Shown piece after piece: positions 34,474 through 43,970 of a DNA stretch of 64,000 nucleotides. The DNA comes from Micromonospora sp. WMMD961 (GTDB lineage Bacteria > Actinomycetota > Actinomycetes > Mycobacteriales > Micromonosporaceae). The stretch is from the NCBI RefSeq assembly GCF_029626145.1, contig NZ_JARUBJ010000002.1, positions 4,499,501 to 4,563,500 of the forward strand, read 5' to 3'. The notes below the pieces were generated by a model. It was not told the origin of the DNA, did not search any database, and was given only the letters and a program-made list of their open reading frames with translations. Within the stretch, counting starts at the first letter, position 1, and the number at the start of each line of letters is the position of its first letter. The translations under genes and the position numbers were made by a program.

Positions 34474-35739
34474 ATGCCGTACGTCCTGGGAATAGACATC
34501 GGGAGCACCAACACCGCCGCCGCGATCGCACGCCTGCACGGCACCACCTGGACCCGCCCCGAGGCCGTTCCGCTGCACGTCGACTCCACCCTCGTACCGT
34601 CGGTGCTGTGCCTGTCGGAGGACGGGTCGCTGCACGTCGGCGAGCCGGCGACCGACGACGGCAGCCGCACCACGCGCGACTTCGTCCACCGCGTCGGTGA
34701 CGACGTGCCCCTGCTGCTCGGCGGCGAGGCCTGCGCGCCGCAGACGCTCACCGCGGAGCTGGCGGCCTGGGTGGTGGAACGGGTCCACGCCCAGGAGGGC
34801 GGCCCGGCCGAGGCGATCGTGCTCAGCCACCCGGCGGGGTGGCGCCCCTACCGGCGGGAGGTCCTGCACCGGGCCCTGTCGGGCTTCGGCCTGCGCAACG
34901 TGACGTTGCTGCCCCGCACGGTCACGGTTGCCGAGAGCCACGCGGCCCGCGGGTTCGCGGGCAGCACGGCCGTCGTCTACGCCCTGGGCGGCAACAGCTT
35001 CGAGGCGGCGTTGGTGCGCCGCACCCCGCGTGGCACCTACGAGACGTTCGGCACTCCCCAGGGGCTCGACTCGCTCGGCGGCGCCGACTTCGACGAGGCG
35101 TTGGCCGAGCACACCCGTACCGCGCTGGCCCGGGAGTTGGCCGCCGGCGCACGCCGCGGCACCCAGGCCGCGTTGCGCGGGCTGCGCGCGGAGTGCGACC
35201 GGGTCAAGCGGGTGCTGACCGTCGACCTGACGGCCGACGTGGTGCTGGCCCTACCGGGCGGCCCGGCCCGGATTCCGGTGACCCGGGCCCAGTTCGAGGA
35301 GATGATCCGCCCCACGGTGCAGGTCACCGTCGACCTTCTCCTGCGGGCCGTGCGCAGTGCCAACCTGACCCCGGAGCAGCTCGACGGTGTCCTGCTGGCC
35401 GGCGGCTCGACCCGGGTTCCGCTCGTCACCGAGCTGATCAGCACCGCCCTTCCGGTCCCCGTCGAGGTCGAGCCGGACTCTCAGTTGACCGCCGCCACCG
35501 GGGCGGCGATGGCCGCCTGCCAGGTGGTGTCGCCGCGCACCCGCCGACAGACACCGGTCCGCGACGCGGCCCCGGTCAGCGGCGCCGGACGGGCCACCCT
35601 CCCGGCACCCCGCCGCCCGCACCACGACACCACCGTCCCGGGCGATCCGCCACCGCGGCCCCCGGTCCGGGTCCTCCCACTGGACCTGCCGAAACCGTCC
35701 CGCCTGGCGTTGGCCCGCAGCCGGGGACGCGAAGGATGA
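34474..35739 (+). CDS. Hsp70-like ATPase with proline-rich tail
   Basis: 421 residues, ATG at 34474 after a GGGGGGAG ribosome site. The actin-like ATPase core is complete: phosphate-1 loop GIDIGSTNTAAAI, phosphate-2 region VYALGGNSFEAALV and the adenosine motif GVLLAGGSTRVPLVTELI. The canonical substrate-binding domain is missing. A disordered Pro/Arg tail (about 360-421) takes its place. Such truncated Hsp70s occur in actinobacterial signalling islands and may hold protein partners rather than refold clients. It overlaps or closely precedes the LuxR regulator gene and is divergent from iniB. Confidence 0.88.
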   Translation: MPYVLGIDIGSTNTAAAIARLHGTTWTRPEAVPLHVDSTLVPSVLCLSEDGSLHVGEPATDDGSRTTRDFVHRVGDDVPLLLGGEACAPQTLTAELAAWVVERVHAQEGGPAEAIVLSHPAGWRPYRREVLHRALSGFGLRNVTLLPRTVTVAESHAARGFAGSTAVVYALGGNSFEAALVRRTPRGTYETFGTPQGLDSLGGADFDEALAEHTRTALARELAAGARRGTQAALRGLRAECDRVKRVLTVDLTADVVLALPGGPARIPVTRAQFEEMIRPTVQVTVDLLLRAVRSANLTPEQLDGVLLAGGSTRVPLVTELISTALPVPVEVEPDSQLTAATGAAMAACQVVSPRTRRQTPVRDAAPVSGAGRATLPAPRRPHHDTTVPGDPPPRPPVRVLPLDLPKPSRLALARSRGREG

Positions 35740-35744
35740 CCCCA

Positions 35745-38300
35745 ATGATCATGAATGACATCGCCGAATCCGGGTTGACGCTGGACCGGGGGCCGCAGGT
35801 CCTGCTGGACACGGTCGGGCAGGACCCGGCCGGGCCGCTCAGCGTGGGCATCGCCGGCCCGGGCGGTCACGGAAAGACCGCGCTACTGGCGGAATTGGCG
35901 CGGGTCCACCAGCGCGCCGGCATCGCCGTACGCGCCCTCGCCCCCCAACCGGGCGAAGCGGTCGACCCCGACACGCTGGTGCTGGTCGACGACGCGCACC
36001 TGCTCGACGACGCACGCGTCGAGGTGCTGCTGCGCCTGGTCGCCGCCCGCCGGCACCGGCTGGTGGTCGCCCACCGCCCGTGGCCCCGGTCGGCGGCGCT
36101 CAGCGAACTGGTCGACGCGCTGCGCCGCGACGGGCAGGCCGTGCTCCTCACGCCGTTCACCCGGGAGCAGACCGCCGCCTACCTCGCCCGCATGCCGGAG
36201 TTGGGCGGGCGTGACGACCTGGCCGACTTCGTCCACACACAAACCGGCGGCGTGCCCCGGGACGTCGAACGGCTGGCCCGTGGCCTGGCCGGCGCGGACA
36301 CGGTGACCGGCACGATGGTCCACCCGCCCCGGTCGGTGGTCGCCGAGTTCGGACCGGACCTGGACGTCCAGCCCACCGCCGTCCGACGGCTGCTGCTCGC
36401 CGTCGCGGCGAGCGGGACGCTGCCGGTGAGCATGCTGGGCGCGCTTGTCGACAGGGAACCGGTGGCGGTGGACGCTCTGATCGCCACGACCAGGGCGGCC
36501 GGGCTGCTCGGTGCCGACGGCCGGCTGGCACCGATCGTGCGGCGGGCCGTCACCACGCTCAGTCCCACCACCGAACGGACGGCCGTGTGGCGTCGGCTCA
36601 CCGAGTTGCAGCTGGCCCGGGGTGGTGCGGTGCTGCCGCTGGTCCGGTCCCTGCTCGCGGTCGGGGCGCTCGGCGACTGCCCCGTCCCGACCCTGACCGC
36701 CGCGGCGAACGAGGCCCTGGCCGACGAGCCGGGGTTCGCCGCCGAACTGTTCGCTGCCGCCACGGCGGCCGGGCGGCCGGCCGCTGCCGAGCAGGCGCTC
36801 GCCGCCGCACTCGCCGGCAACCTCGACGACGCCCTCCGGCTGGCGGACCGACTGCTGGCCACGGCCGCACCACCCGACCGTCGCGAGGCGGCCGTGGTGG
36901 CCGCGACCGCGCTGGCGCACCGCGGTCACGTCGGGCGCAGTGTGGAGCTGTACCGGTGGGCGGGCACCCCGTCCGCGGCAGCCTTCGCCACCGTCGGTGG
37001 GCTCGCCACCGGTGACCTGGGCGTCGCGGCCGAGCCACCGGCGGGTGACCCCACCGGCGAACCTCCGACCATGCACACCAGCGCCGCCCGCCTGATGGCC
37101 ACCGGCGTACGCGACAGCGTGTCCGGCCCGCCGACGGCCGCGCTCTCCGCCCTCGTCCAGGCCGCCGCGCTGCTGGAACCGGACGGGCGGGCGGCACTCC
37201 TCCCGGACAGCCCGGCCGCGCTCGCCGCGTTGACGGCGGTGCACTGCGGGGAGCTGGAGATCGCCGAGCGGGTGCTGCACCGGGCCCTGGCCGCCGGTGT
37301 CGGTGGCCCGCTGATGGCGCGCCGTCACCGGCTGTTGCAGGCCTGGATCCTGATGGTCCGGGGCGAGACGCACGCCGCGACCGAACGCCTCGCCACGGTC
37401 ACGCTCGATGGGCGTCAACTGGAGTCCCGCGACCTGCTCTTCGCCGCCGCGATCCGGATGGGCGTCAGCCGGCGCAACAGTGACCTCGGCGCGCTCAAGC
37501 GGGGCTGGGGGCAGGCGCTGGAGGCGGTGGTCCGGCACCCCGTCGACCTGTTCACCCTGTTGCCGTTGGGTGAGCTGGCCATCGCGGGCGCGCGACTCGG
37601 TGACCTCGCCCGGTTGGAGCCGTACCTGCTGCAGGCGCGCGCGTTGCTGGGCCGGCTCGGCGATCCGCCACTGTGGAGCGTTCCGCTGCGCTGGAGTGGG
37701 CTGCACGCCGCGATCCTGACCGCCGAGCCGGCGGTCGCCGACGAACACGTCGCCGCGCTGCTCGCCGCCGCCGACCACAGCCGGTACGCCGCGGTGGTGG
37801 CCGCCGCCGCCGAGAGCTGGGTGGAGGTGCTGCGGGGCGACGTCGACCCGGTCCGGGTCGAGGCCGCCGCCCGAGGGCTGCACGACACCGGGTTGTGCTG
37901 GGACGGCGCGCGTCTCGCCGGTCAGGCCGCCATCCGCACCGCTGACCGGCGGGCGATGACCAGCCTGCTGGAGTGCGCCCGCGCGCTGCAGGGACGACCG
38001 TCCGGCGGGCCGACACCGCCGACCGGCGCGAGCACGACACGGGTCGCCGCCCCCACCCAGCAGGGGCTCAGCGACCGCGAGTACGAGGTCGCCGAGCTGG
38101 TGCTGACCGGGTTGACCTATCGGGAGATCGGCGACCGGCTCTTCATCTCGGCGAAGACTGTCGAACACCACGTGGCACGTATGCGCAACCGGCTGAACTG
38201 CGCCAACCGCACCGAGTTGCTGGCCCTGCTGCGCACCATGGTCGCCGACCGGGCCAGCGACACGGCCGGACAGCCGTGGCCACAGCGGGCCGTCCGATGA
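35745..38300 (+). CDS. STAND/AAA-type LuxR-family regulator, IniR/MalT-like
   Basis: 851 residues from ATG 35745, preferred because GAAGGA lies eight bases upstream (an ATG at 35736 overlaps the Hsp70 stop). An NTPase comes first (Walker A AGPGGHGKTA at 37-46, Walker B VLVDDAH at about 77-83). A long helical TPR-like or winged-helix arm follows, ending in a C-terminal LuxR helix-turn-helix (LSDREYEVAELVLTGLTYREIGDRLFISAKTVEHH). MalT-type proteins activate transcription after binding a sugar and ATP. In Mycobacterium the iniBAC operon is governed by a protein of this general kind, IniR. Its position facing an iniBAC-like operon makes it a good candidate regulator here. Confidence 0.85.
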   Translation: MIMNDIAESGLTLDRGPQVLLDTVGQDPAGPLSVGIAGPGGHGKTALLAELARVHQRAGIAVRALAPQPGEAVDPDTLVLVDDAHLLDDARVEVLLRLVAARRHRLVVAHRPWPRSAALSELVDALRRDGQAVLLTPFTREQTAAYLARMPELGGRDDLADFVHTQTGGVPRDVERLARGLAGADTVTGTMVHPPRSVVAEFGPDLDVQPTAVRRLLLAVAASGTLPVSMLGALVDREPVAVDALIATTRAAGLLGADGRLAPIVRRAVTTLSPTTERTAVWRRLTELQLARGGAVLPLVRSLLAVGALGDCPVPTLTAAANEALADEPGFAAELFAAATAAGRPAAAEQALAAALAGNLDDALRLADRLLATAAPPDRREAAVVAATALAHRGHVGRSVELYRWAGTPSAAAFATVGGLATGDLGVAAEPPAGDPTGEPPTMHTSAARLMATGVRDSVSGPPTAALSALVQAAALLEPDGRAALLPDSPAALAALTAVHCGELEIAERVLHRALAAGVGGPLMARRHRLLQAWILMVRGETHAATERLATVTLDGRQLESRDLLFAAAIRMGVSRRNSDLGALKRGWGQALEAVVRHPVDLFTLLPLGELAIAGARLGDLARLEPYLLQARALLGRLGDPPLWSVPLRWSGLHAAILTAEPAVADEHVAALLAAADHSRYAAVVAAAAESWVEVLRGDVDPVRVEAAARGLHDTGLCWDGARLAGQAAIRTADRRAMTSLLECARALQGRPSGGPTPPTGASTTRVAAPTQQGLSDREYEVAELVLTGLTYREIGDRLFISAKTVEHHVARMRNRLNCANRTELLALLRTMVADRASDTAGQPWPQRAVR

Positions 38301-38309
38301 GGCGCCCGT

Positions 38310-40277
38310 GTGCCTTTGCACCGAGCAGGGCGGAACGTGACGCGTAACGAGCTGCGACTGATCCGGGTCAGGCTGGCCGTACTGGCCGCCGTGCTGGTCT
38401 CCCTCTGGTCGTACACGGCCTACGTGGTCAGCCAGGACGCGGTGGACCTGCTGCGGGTGCGGGCCCTCGCGGACACCCTGGGCCAGCCCGTCGACCGCCT
38501 GATCCTGGGCCTGCAGACCGAACGTCGACTGACCGCCGAGACGGTCACGAGGGCCGCGCCGGCAGCGGCCCCGCTCGTCGGAGCGCGCGAGGGCACCGAC
38601 CGGGCCACCGCCGAGGTCCGCGAGTTCGCCAAGGGCCGCGACCTTCGGCTGCTCAGCGCCGGCGACGTCCGCGACCGGGCCGACGAACTCGTCCGGCGAC
38701 TCGACGGTCTGAGCACGATCCGCTCCCAGGTGGACTCCGGACGTCTCGACCCGGCCGAGGCGGTCGACGGGTACGACCAGGTCATCGACGTCGCCTTCCG
38801 GGTGTACGGCCCGGAGTGGGGCGCGTACGAGAGCGCGCTGGCCGCCGACACCCGCGCGGTCATCGCGCTGGCCCGCGCCCGGGAGTTGCTCGCCCGGGAG
38901 GACACCCTGGTCAGCGCGGCCCTGACCACCGGGCGGCTCGCTGCCGACGGGCGTCGCCAACTGACCGAAGTCGTCAGCAGCCAGCGGTACGCGCGCACCG
39001 AGGCGGCGGCCGGATTGCCCGCCGACCACCGGGGCGAGTATCAGCGCCTGGTGGGTGGCCCCGACTTCGCGAGCCTGCTCGCTCTGGAGGAGTCGCTGCT
39101 TCGGGGTGACGCCGGCACCGCCCTGAGCGGGGTCACCGTGCAGACCTGGCGGGCCGCCGTGGATGCCGCGCTCGGCGCGTTGCAGACACTGGTGACGACC
39201 GCCGCCCGCAGCAGTGCAGAGCGGGCGGCGCCGGGGGCGGCCGTGGTGATCGCGCGTACCGGCGGGGTGGTCGGGCTCGGCCTCATCGTCGTGCTCGTGC
39301 TCCTGCTGGGCTGGGTGAACACCGTCCGCCGCCTGACCGACGCACCGGCCCGGCCGGACGACGACGCCCCGGTCCCGGTCCCGGTGCCGTCCGCCGCTGG
39401 CGGGACGACGCCGGGCGGCGTCGACCACGACCTGTTCCTGCGGCTCACCCGGCGCAACCAGGCCCTGCTGCGCGACCAGCTCAGCCTGCTCGACGGGATG
39501 CAACGCCGGGAGCGGTCCACAGAGGAGACCGGTGAGCTGTTCCAGCTCGACCATCTCGCCACCCGCGTCCGACGCAACGTGGAGAAGCTGATCGCCCTCG
39601 CCGGGGCGACGCCCGCCCGCCGCTGGCGGAGGCCGGTGCCACTGCTCGACGTGGCGCGCGGCGCGGTCGCCGAGGTGCCGGACTACCACCGGGTGCTCAT
39701 CGCACCGCACTGGCCGTGGTCACTCGCCGGCCCCGCCGTCACCGATGTCGTCCACCTGCTGTCGGAGCTGATCGAGAACGCCCTCGCCCACTCCGCGGCG
39801 GACACCACGGTCCGGGTCGCCGGCGAGCACCGGCCGCAGGGCTGCGCGGTCCTGGTCGTCGACGACGGGCCCGGCCTGGACGCGTCCTCGTTGGCCGAGG
39901 CGAACCGTCTGCTCGGCGGCCCACCGTCGGACGGCCCTCCCCCGGGTTTCGCTGGCCTGTACGCGGCGGCCGTGCTGGCCGGCCGATGCGGCGCTCACGT
40001 CTCGCTGCGTCGCAGCCAGCGCGGTGGGACGGCCGCGATCGTGCTCCTCCCGACCGGGCTGGTCACGCCGCGCGAGAGCGGCCGTGGACCGGCCACCGCC
40101 GCACCCGACATCTCCTACCCACACACCCGCGACGACGTCGACCCGCCCGCCCCGAACGGCGACGGTGAACTGCCGACACGGGTTCGCCACACCGGGCCGC
40201 CCGGCCCCGAAAACGGCAGGACCAGCCTCGACACGGTCGAGATGCCGGTCGCTAGAGCAGCAAGGAGACACCCATGA
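38310..40277 (+). CDS. Conservon-type sensor histidine kinase (CvnA-like)
   Basis: 655 residues from GTG 38310 (GTG 38337 is an alternative). Two membrane helices (about 21-38 and 310-332) bracket a large extracytoplasmic region similar to nitrate-sensing NIT domains (VDRLILGLQTERRLTAETV, QVDSGRLDPAEAVDGYDQVI). The cytoplasmic part has a helical region lacking a clear phospho-acceptor His box and an HATPase domain (HLLSELIENALAHSAADTTV, VVDDGPGLD, GFAGLYAAAVLA). Cvn kinases signal through roadblock, DUF742 and a Ras-like GTPase. Here the first two follow, overlapping by ATGA, but no CvnD GTPase is found. Confidence 0.88.
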   Translation: MPLHRAGRNVTRNELRLIRVRLAVLAAVLVSLWSYTAYVVSQDAVDLLRVRALADTLGQPVDRLILGLQTERRLTAETVTRAAPAAAPLVGAREGTDRATAEVREFAKGRDLRLLSAGDVRDRADELVRRLDGLSTIRSQVDSGRLDPAEAVDGYDQVIDVAFRVYGPEWGAYESALAADTRAVIALARARELLAREDTLVSAALTTGRLAADGRRQLTEVVSSQRYARTEAAAGLPADHRGEYQRLVGGPDFASLLALEESLLRGDAGTALSGVTVQTWRAAVDAALGALQTLVTTAARSSAERAAPGAAVVIARTGGVVGLGLIVVLVLLLGWVNTVRRLTDAPARPDDDAPVPVPVPSAAGGTTPGGVDHDLFLRLTRRNQALLRDQLSLLDGMQRRERSTEETGELFQLDHLATRVRRNVEKLIALAGATPARRWRRPVPLLDVARGAVAEVPDYHRVLIAPHWPWSLAGPAVTDVVHLLSELIENALAHSAADTTVRVAGEHRPQGCAVLVVDDGPGLDASSLAEANRLLGGPPSDGPPPGFAGLYAAAVLAGRCGAHVSLRRSQRGGTAAIVLLPTGLVTPRESGRGPATAAPDISYPHTRDDVDPPAPNGDGELPTRVRHTGPPGPENGRTSLDTVEMPVARAARRHP

Positions 40278-40723
40278 CGTCCGCAGTGGTCACCGACGAC
40301 AGCCTGGCCGGCGCCCTCGACCGCCTGGTCGACCGAGTGCACGGCGCGGAGTTCGCCGTGGTGCTCTCCCCCGACGGTCTGCCCCTCGGCGGCTCCCGGC
40401 AGGTGGGAGCGGAACTGGTCGAGCAGATCTCCGGTGTGGTCGCCGGTCTGATCGGGCTGGGGCTGGCCGCCACCCGGGTCTGCGACGGGGGTGGTCTGCG
40501 TCAGGTCGTGGTGCAGATGTCGCGGGCGTTCCTTTTCATCGCCACCATTCCGAACGGGACCATCCTGACCGTGCGGATCGCCGGCGACGACGTCGAGGTC
40601 GGTGACATGGCCTACGAGGTGGCGTTGTTCGTGGGGCAGGCCGAGCGGCACCTGCCCATCCGGCTGGGGCCCGCCTCCTCGGCGACGATCGGGGACACAG
40701 GTGCGCAGCACCGGCACCGCTGA
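40274..40723 (+). CDS. Roadblock/LC7-domain protein (CvnB-like)
   Basis: 149 residues, ATG at 40274 overlapping the kinase stop. The roadblock fold is evident (ALDRLVDRVHGAEFAVVLSPDGLPLGGS, VVVQMSRAFLFIATIPNGTILTVRI). In Streptomyces conservons the protein partners a small GTPase as an activating or regulating factor. The 23-bp overlap with the following DUF742 gene indicates strict co-expression. Confidence 0.92.
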   Translation: MTSAVVTDDSLAGALDRLVDRVHGAEFAVVLSPDGLPLGGSRQVGAELVEQISGVVAGLIGLGLAATRVCDGGGLRQVVVQMSRAFLFIATIPNGTILTVRIAGDDVEVGDMAYEVALFVGQAERHLPIRLGPASSATIGDTGAQHRHR

Positions 40724-41081
40724 CGAGGCGTGGTACGACGACGACGCGGGACCGGTAGCCCGGCCCTACACGATGACCGGCGGGCGTACCGCGCCCACCG
40801 GCGGCCAGTTCGACCTGATCGCACTGGTCGTCGCCCGCCGGGGGGTCACGCCGCCCGCGCCGCTCTTCCCTGAACAGGCGCGGCTCGTCGAGCTGTGCCA
40901 CCATCCAGTGTCGGTGGCCGAGGTCGGTGCCGAGCTGGACCTCCCGTTGGGGACCGTCCGAGTGCTGCTCGGCGACCTGCTCACGGCCGGGCTGATCGAG
41001 ACGCACGACCCGCCGATGCTGTCGGAGCTGCCGACCGAGGATCTACTCGAGGCGATCCTCGTCGGGCTTCGCGGTCTGTGA
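40701..41081 (+). CDS. DUF742 protein (CvnC-like)
   Basis: 126 residues from GTG 40701, chosen because GGGGA precedes it and the protein start fits the family (VRPYTMTGGRTAP appears as ARPYTMTGGRTAPTG). The C-terminal winged-helix-like part (FPEQARLVELCHHPVSVAEVGAELDLPLGTVRVLLGDLLTAGLI) is characteristic. It bridges kinase and GTPase in conservons. The usual fourth gene, a CvnD GTPase, is absent, and an anchored protein follows after 74 bp. Confidence 0.92.
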   Translation: MRSTGTADEAWYDDDAGPVARPYTMTGGRTAPTGGQFDLIALVVARRGVTPPAPLFPEQARLVELCHHPVSVAEVGAELDLPLGTVRVLLGDLLTAGLIETHDPPMLSELPTEDLLEAILVGLRGL

Positions 41082-41155
41082 CAGGGCCGAAGCCGTCCGC
41101 GACCCGTACGGATCGCGGGCGCGCATCCGGCGACGAACCGAAGGGGAGACAGGCA

Positions 41156-41896
41156 GTGCCGGCAACACCACCCCAACCACGCCGTACCGTGGCGATCATC
41201 CTGCTGGACCGGGTCGTGGCTCTCGCCACGGCCACACGGCGGGTGCTCACCGGTCGGGACGACGTCTCGCGGGCCACCTGGGTGGCCGCGATCGCGGCGG
41301 TCGGGGTGCTGGTCCTGACGGCCGTTGCCGTCATCGGGCTGCTGCGTACGCCGGAGAAGCTGACGCCGGTGACACTCGACGCGCCGCCGTCCCTCGACCA
41401 GGTGGGCACGCCGCCGCCGGGCACCCCCCGGGCACAGGCGCAGCCGGCGGCGAGCAGCCCGGCGGTCCCCGCTCCACCACCGTCGGCCTCGGCCACCGCG
41501 GCCCCACCGACAGTCGGGACATCGACGCGGCCCACCCCGACCGGTGCGAGCGCCTCGCCCACGCCGGCCGCCCTGAACGCCGACTTCTCCATCGCGGACA
41601 ACGCGTTGCTCAGTTACGGCGCCGCGGTGACGATCTCCAACCCCGGGACGGTGTCGGTACCGCAGTGGACGCTGACCGTCACCCTGCCCCGGGAGACGTT
41701 GCGCGTCAGCGCGGTCGAGGGCGCCCGGGCCAGCCGCGACGGCGCGGTGTGGACGTTCGTGCCGGACGGAAGCGCCGGTCAGGTGCCGGGCAGCGCGTCG
41801 GTCCGGGTGACGTTCCGGGTCAACGGCTCGTCGACGGGTGCGGCCCCCGAGGCGTGCGCCATCGACGGGACCGCCTGCACCGGCCTGACGCACTGA
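41156..41896 (+). CDS. Membrane-anchored protein with CBM2-like C-terminal domain
   Basis: 246 residues from GTG 41156 (AAGGGGAG upstream). One membrane helix (WVAAIAAVGVLVLTAVAVIGLL) anchors a long Pro/Ala/Ser/Thr linker that crosses the wall, ending in a small beta-sandwich (about 145-246: NADFSIADNALLSYGAAVTISNPG, PQWTLTVTLPRE) similar to family 2 binding modules, with paired cysteines at the end. It is not an enzyme. It may be a wall-contact probe reporting to the conservon kinase, a possibility suggested only by operon position. Confidence 0.75.
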   Translation: MPATPPQPRRTVAIILLDRVVALATATRRVLTGRDDVSRATWVAAIAAVGVLVLTAVAVIGLLRTPEKLTPVTLDAPPSLDQVGTPPPGTPRAQAQPAASSPAVPAPPPSASATAAPPTVGTSTRPTPTGASASPTPAALNADFSIADNALLSYGAAVTISNPGTVSVPQWTLTVTLPRETLRVSAVEGARASRDGAVWTFVPDGSAGQVPGSASVRVTFRVNGSSTGAAPEACAIDGTACTGLTH

Positions 41897-42004
41897 CCCG
41901 CTCGGGCCGGACCCGGCGCGGATCGAGAGCGGTACACCGAGCGTTCCGTCGACAGCCATGCCTGATTGATCATCAGTTCGGAGCCGCTTCGTACCGTTCC
42001 GACC

Positions 42005-43918
42005 ATGACTGTCCAACCCGCACCATCGTCGCTCGACCGCACCGGGTCGAGGTTCGGCGCCCTGCGTACCCGGGTCGCCGCCACCGTCGCCGCGCTCGCC
42101 GTCGCCGGCGGCGTCGCGGTCACCGTCGCGACCTCGTCGCCCGCCACCGCCGGCCCGGGCAGCGTCGTCGTCTCGGAGAGTTTCTCGTCCGGGTCGCTGC
42201 CCGCCGGTTGGAACGCGGTCGACGGCACCTGGAAGGTCGAGAATGGCCGACTGTACGGGACCTCCGCCAGCTCCAGCGACAACAACAAGATCACCTTCGG
42301 TCGGCACCTGAACGACTTCCGCCTCGAGGCGACCATGCGCTTCGAGACGGTCTCTTCAGCGACCCGCTGGGCCTCGCTGGGCATCGACGTCCCCGCCGAC
42401 GGCGCGACCCCGTGGTGGATCGCCACCATGCGCAGCGGCACCACCGCCGCCAACGGCCTCGAGTTCGCCCAGCGCACCACGGGCAACGCCTGGGTCGTGA
42501 CGAACACCGCCTCCGCCCCGTACGCCGCCGGCACCGGTCGGGACGTCCGGGTGGCCGTCGAGGTGCACGGCAACCAGGCCCGCTGGATCTTCGACGGGCG
42601 GGAGGCGATGCGGACGAACAGTCTCCAGCGCTCCACCGACGGCGTGCAGGGGCTCTTCGTCAACGGCGCGACCGTGTCGTACGACGACGTCACCGTCACC
42701 GAGCTGGCCGCGAACGGTTACCTGCGGCCCGAGGGCAGCCCGTTCACGGTGATCGCCCACCGGGGCGCGTCCGCCGCCGCACCGGAGAACACCCTCGTCG
42801 CGCAGGAGATCGCGCGTCGCGGCGGCGCGGACTGGATCGAGAACGACGTCCAGCCGAGCAAGGACGGCATCCCGTTCATCCTGCACGACACCACCGTCGA
42901 CCGGACCACGGACGGCACCGGCACCATCCGGGAGCTGACCGCCGCGCAGATCAAGGCTCTCGACGCCGGCTCCTGGTTCGGCCCGCAGTACGTCGGCGAG
43001 CGGGTGCCCACCCTCGCCGAGCAGTTGGCGGACCTGCGGACCCGGGGCGGCAACCTGCTCTTGGAGATCAAGGGCAAGCACACCCGCGACGAGGTCGCCA
43101 CCATCGTCCAGGTGATCCGCGACGAGCAGATGATGGGCCGGGTCTTCGTCCAGAGCTTCGAGGTCGACGCGCTGCGCTACACCTACGAGATCGCCCCCGA
43201 GCTGCCGTTGGGCCTGCTCCGCAGCACCCTCGACGCCGACCCGGCGGCACTCGCCAGGGAGCTGCACCTGACCGCGTACAACCCGGACGGCAACGCGCTG
43301 CTGGCCAAGCCGGAGGTCGTCGCCCCGCTGCACGCCGCCGGGGTCGCCGTGATGGCCTGGACGATGGACTCCGCCGGGCTGTGGCAGCGGTTGGAGCGGA
43401 TCGGCGCCGACGCGATCATCACCAACCGGGCGGCCGAACTGGTCGGCTGGAACTCGGCGTTCCTCCAGCGGGCCTCGACCGACCCGACCGTGCAGATCAC
43501 CTCGCCGGCAGACGGGGCTCGGCTCGACCGCGCGCAGTCCCCGGTGATCGCGGTCGCCGCTACCAACGCGGACACCGTCACGGTCACGCTCGACGGCAAG
43601 AAGTCAGCCGCCGGGCGCAAGCTCGACCTCACCAGGCTGACCGCGGGTCGCCACACCATCTCCACCCAGGCGACCGGGCCCGAGGGCACTGCCACCGCGA
43701 CGAGCACCTTCACCGTGACGGTGAGCCAGGCCGGCCTCGGCTACCTGATCCTCACGTCCGGGGCCGACCCGGCCGCCGTCACGGCGATGACCACCAAGCT
43801 GGTCCGCGCCCAGTACGCCGAATTGGCCACCTACGCCGACCGGCAGGCCGGCAAACTGGTGCCGGCCGAGGTCGCCGCCGTCATCGCCGGTGACGCCCGC
43901 ACCCTCGCCCTCAAGTAG
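42005..43918 (+). CDS. Secreted glycerophosphodiester phosphodiesterase with N-terminal beta-sandwich
   Basis: 637 residues from ATG 42005. No ribosome site is seen, so it may be leaderless. After a signal peptide ending near the ATAGPG residues comes a laminin-G/GH16-like sandwich domain (about 50-235: FSSGSLPAGWNAVDGTWKVE, NARWIFDGREAM-like strands). A GDPD TIM barrel follows (about 245-480) with the signature IAHRGASAAAPENTL and the metal ligands in DWIENDVQPSKDGIPFILHD. The C-terminus carries an Ig-like Big domain (ITSPADGARLD...) and a helical tail. It hydrolyses glycerophosphodiesters outside the cell to release alcohols and glycerol-3-phosphate, useful for phosphate scavenging. Confidence 0.9.
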   Translation: MTVQPAPSSLDRTGSRFGALRTRVAATVAALAVAGGVAVTVATSSPATAGPGSVVVSESFSSGSLPAGWNAVDGTWKVENGRLYGTSASSSDNNKITFGRHLNDFRLEATMRFETVSSATRWASLGIDVPADGATPWWIATMRSGTTAANGLEFAQRTTGNAWVVTNTASAPYAAGTGRDVRVAVEVHGNQARWIFDGREAMRTNSLQRSTDGVQGLFVNGATVSYDDVTVTELAANGYLRPEGSPFTVIAHRGASAAAPENTLVAQEIARRGGADWIENDVQPSKDGIPFILHDTTVDRTTDGTGTIRELTAAQIKALDAGSWFGPQYVGERVPTLAEQLADLRTRGGNLLLEIKGKHTRDEVATIVQVIRDEQMMGRVFVQSFEVDALRYTYEIAPELPLGLLRSTLDADPAALARELHLTAYNPDGNALLAKPEVVAPLHAAGVAVMAWTMDSAGLWQRLERIGADAIITNRAAELVGWNSAFLQRASTDPTVQITSPADGARLDRAQSPVIAVAATNADTVTVTLDGKKSAAGRKLDLTRLTAGRHTISTQATGPEGTATATSTFTVTVSQAGLGYLILTSGADPAAVTAMTTKLVRAQYAELATYADRQAGKLVPAEVAAVIAGDARTLALK

Positions 43919-43927
43919 CACGCCGTC

Positions 43928-43959
43928 GGTCCCCGCCGTCGAGGTCGACGGCGGGGACC
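43928..43959 (+). terminator. Perfect 15-bp hairpin after the phosphodiesterase
   Basis: GGTCCCCGCCGTCGA at 43928-43942 pairs with TCGACGGCGGGGACC at 43945-43959, ten bases past the stop. It can act on both strands, facing the broken membrane gene on the other side. Confidence 0.85.
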
Positions 43960-43970
43960 GCTGTCGTCTC

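Noticed and set aside
35883..39710. A 1275-codon minus-strand open frame opposite the regulator and kinase genes
   Set aside because: It spans two well-supported plus-strand genes and shows no motif or start signal.
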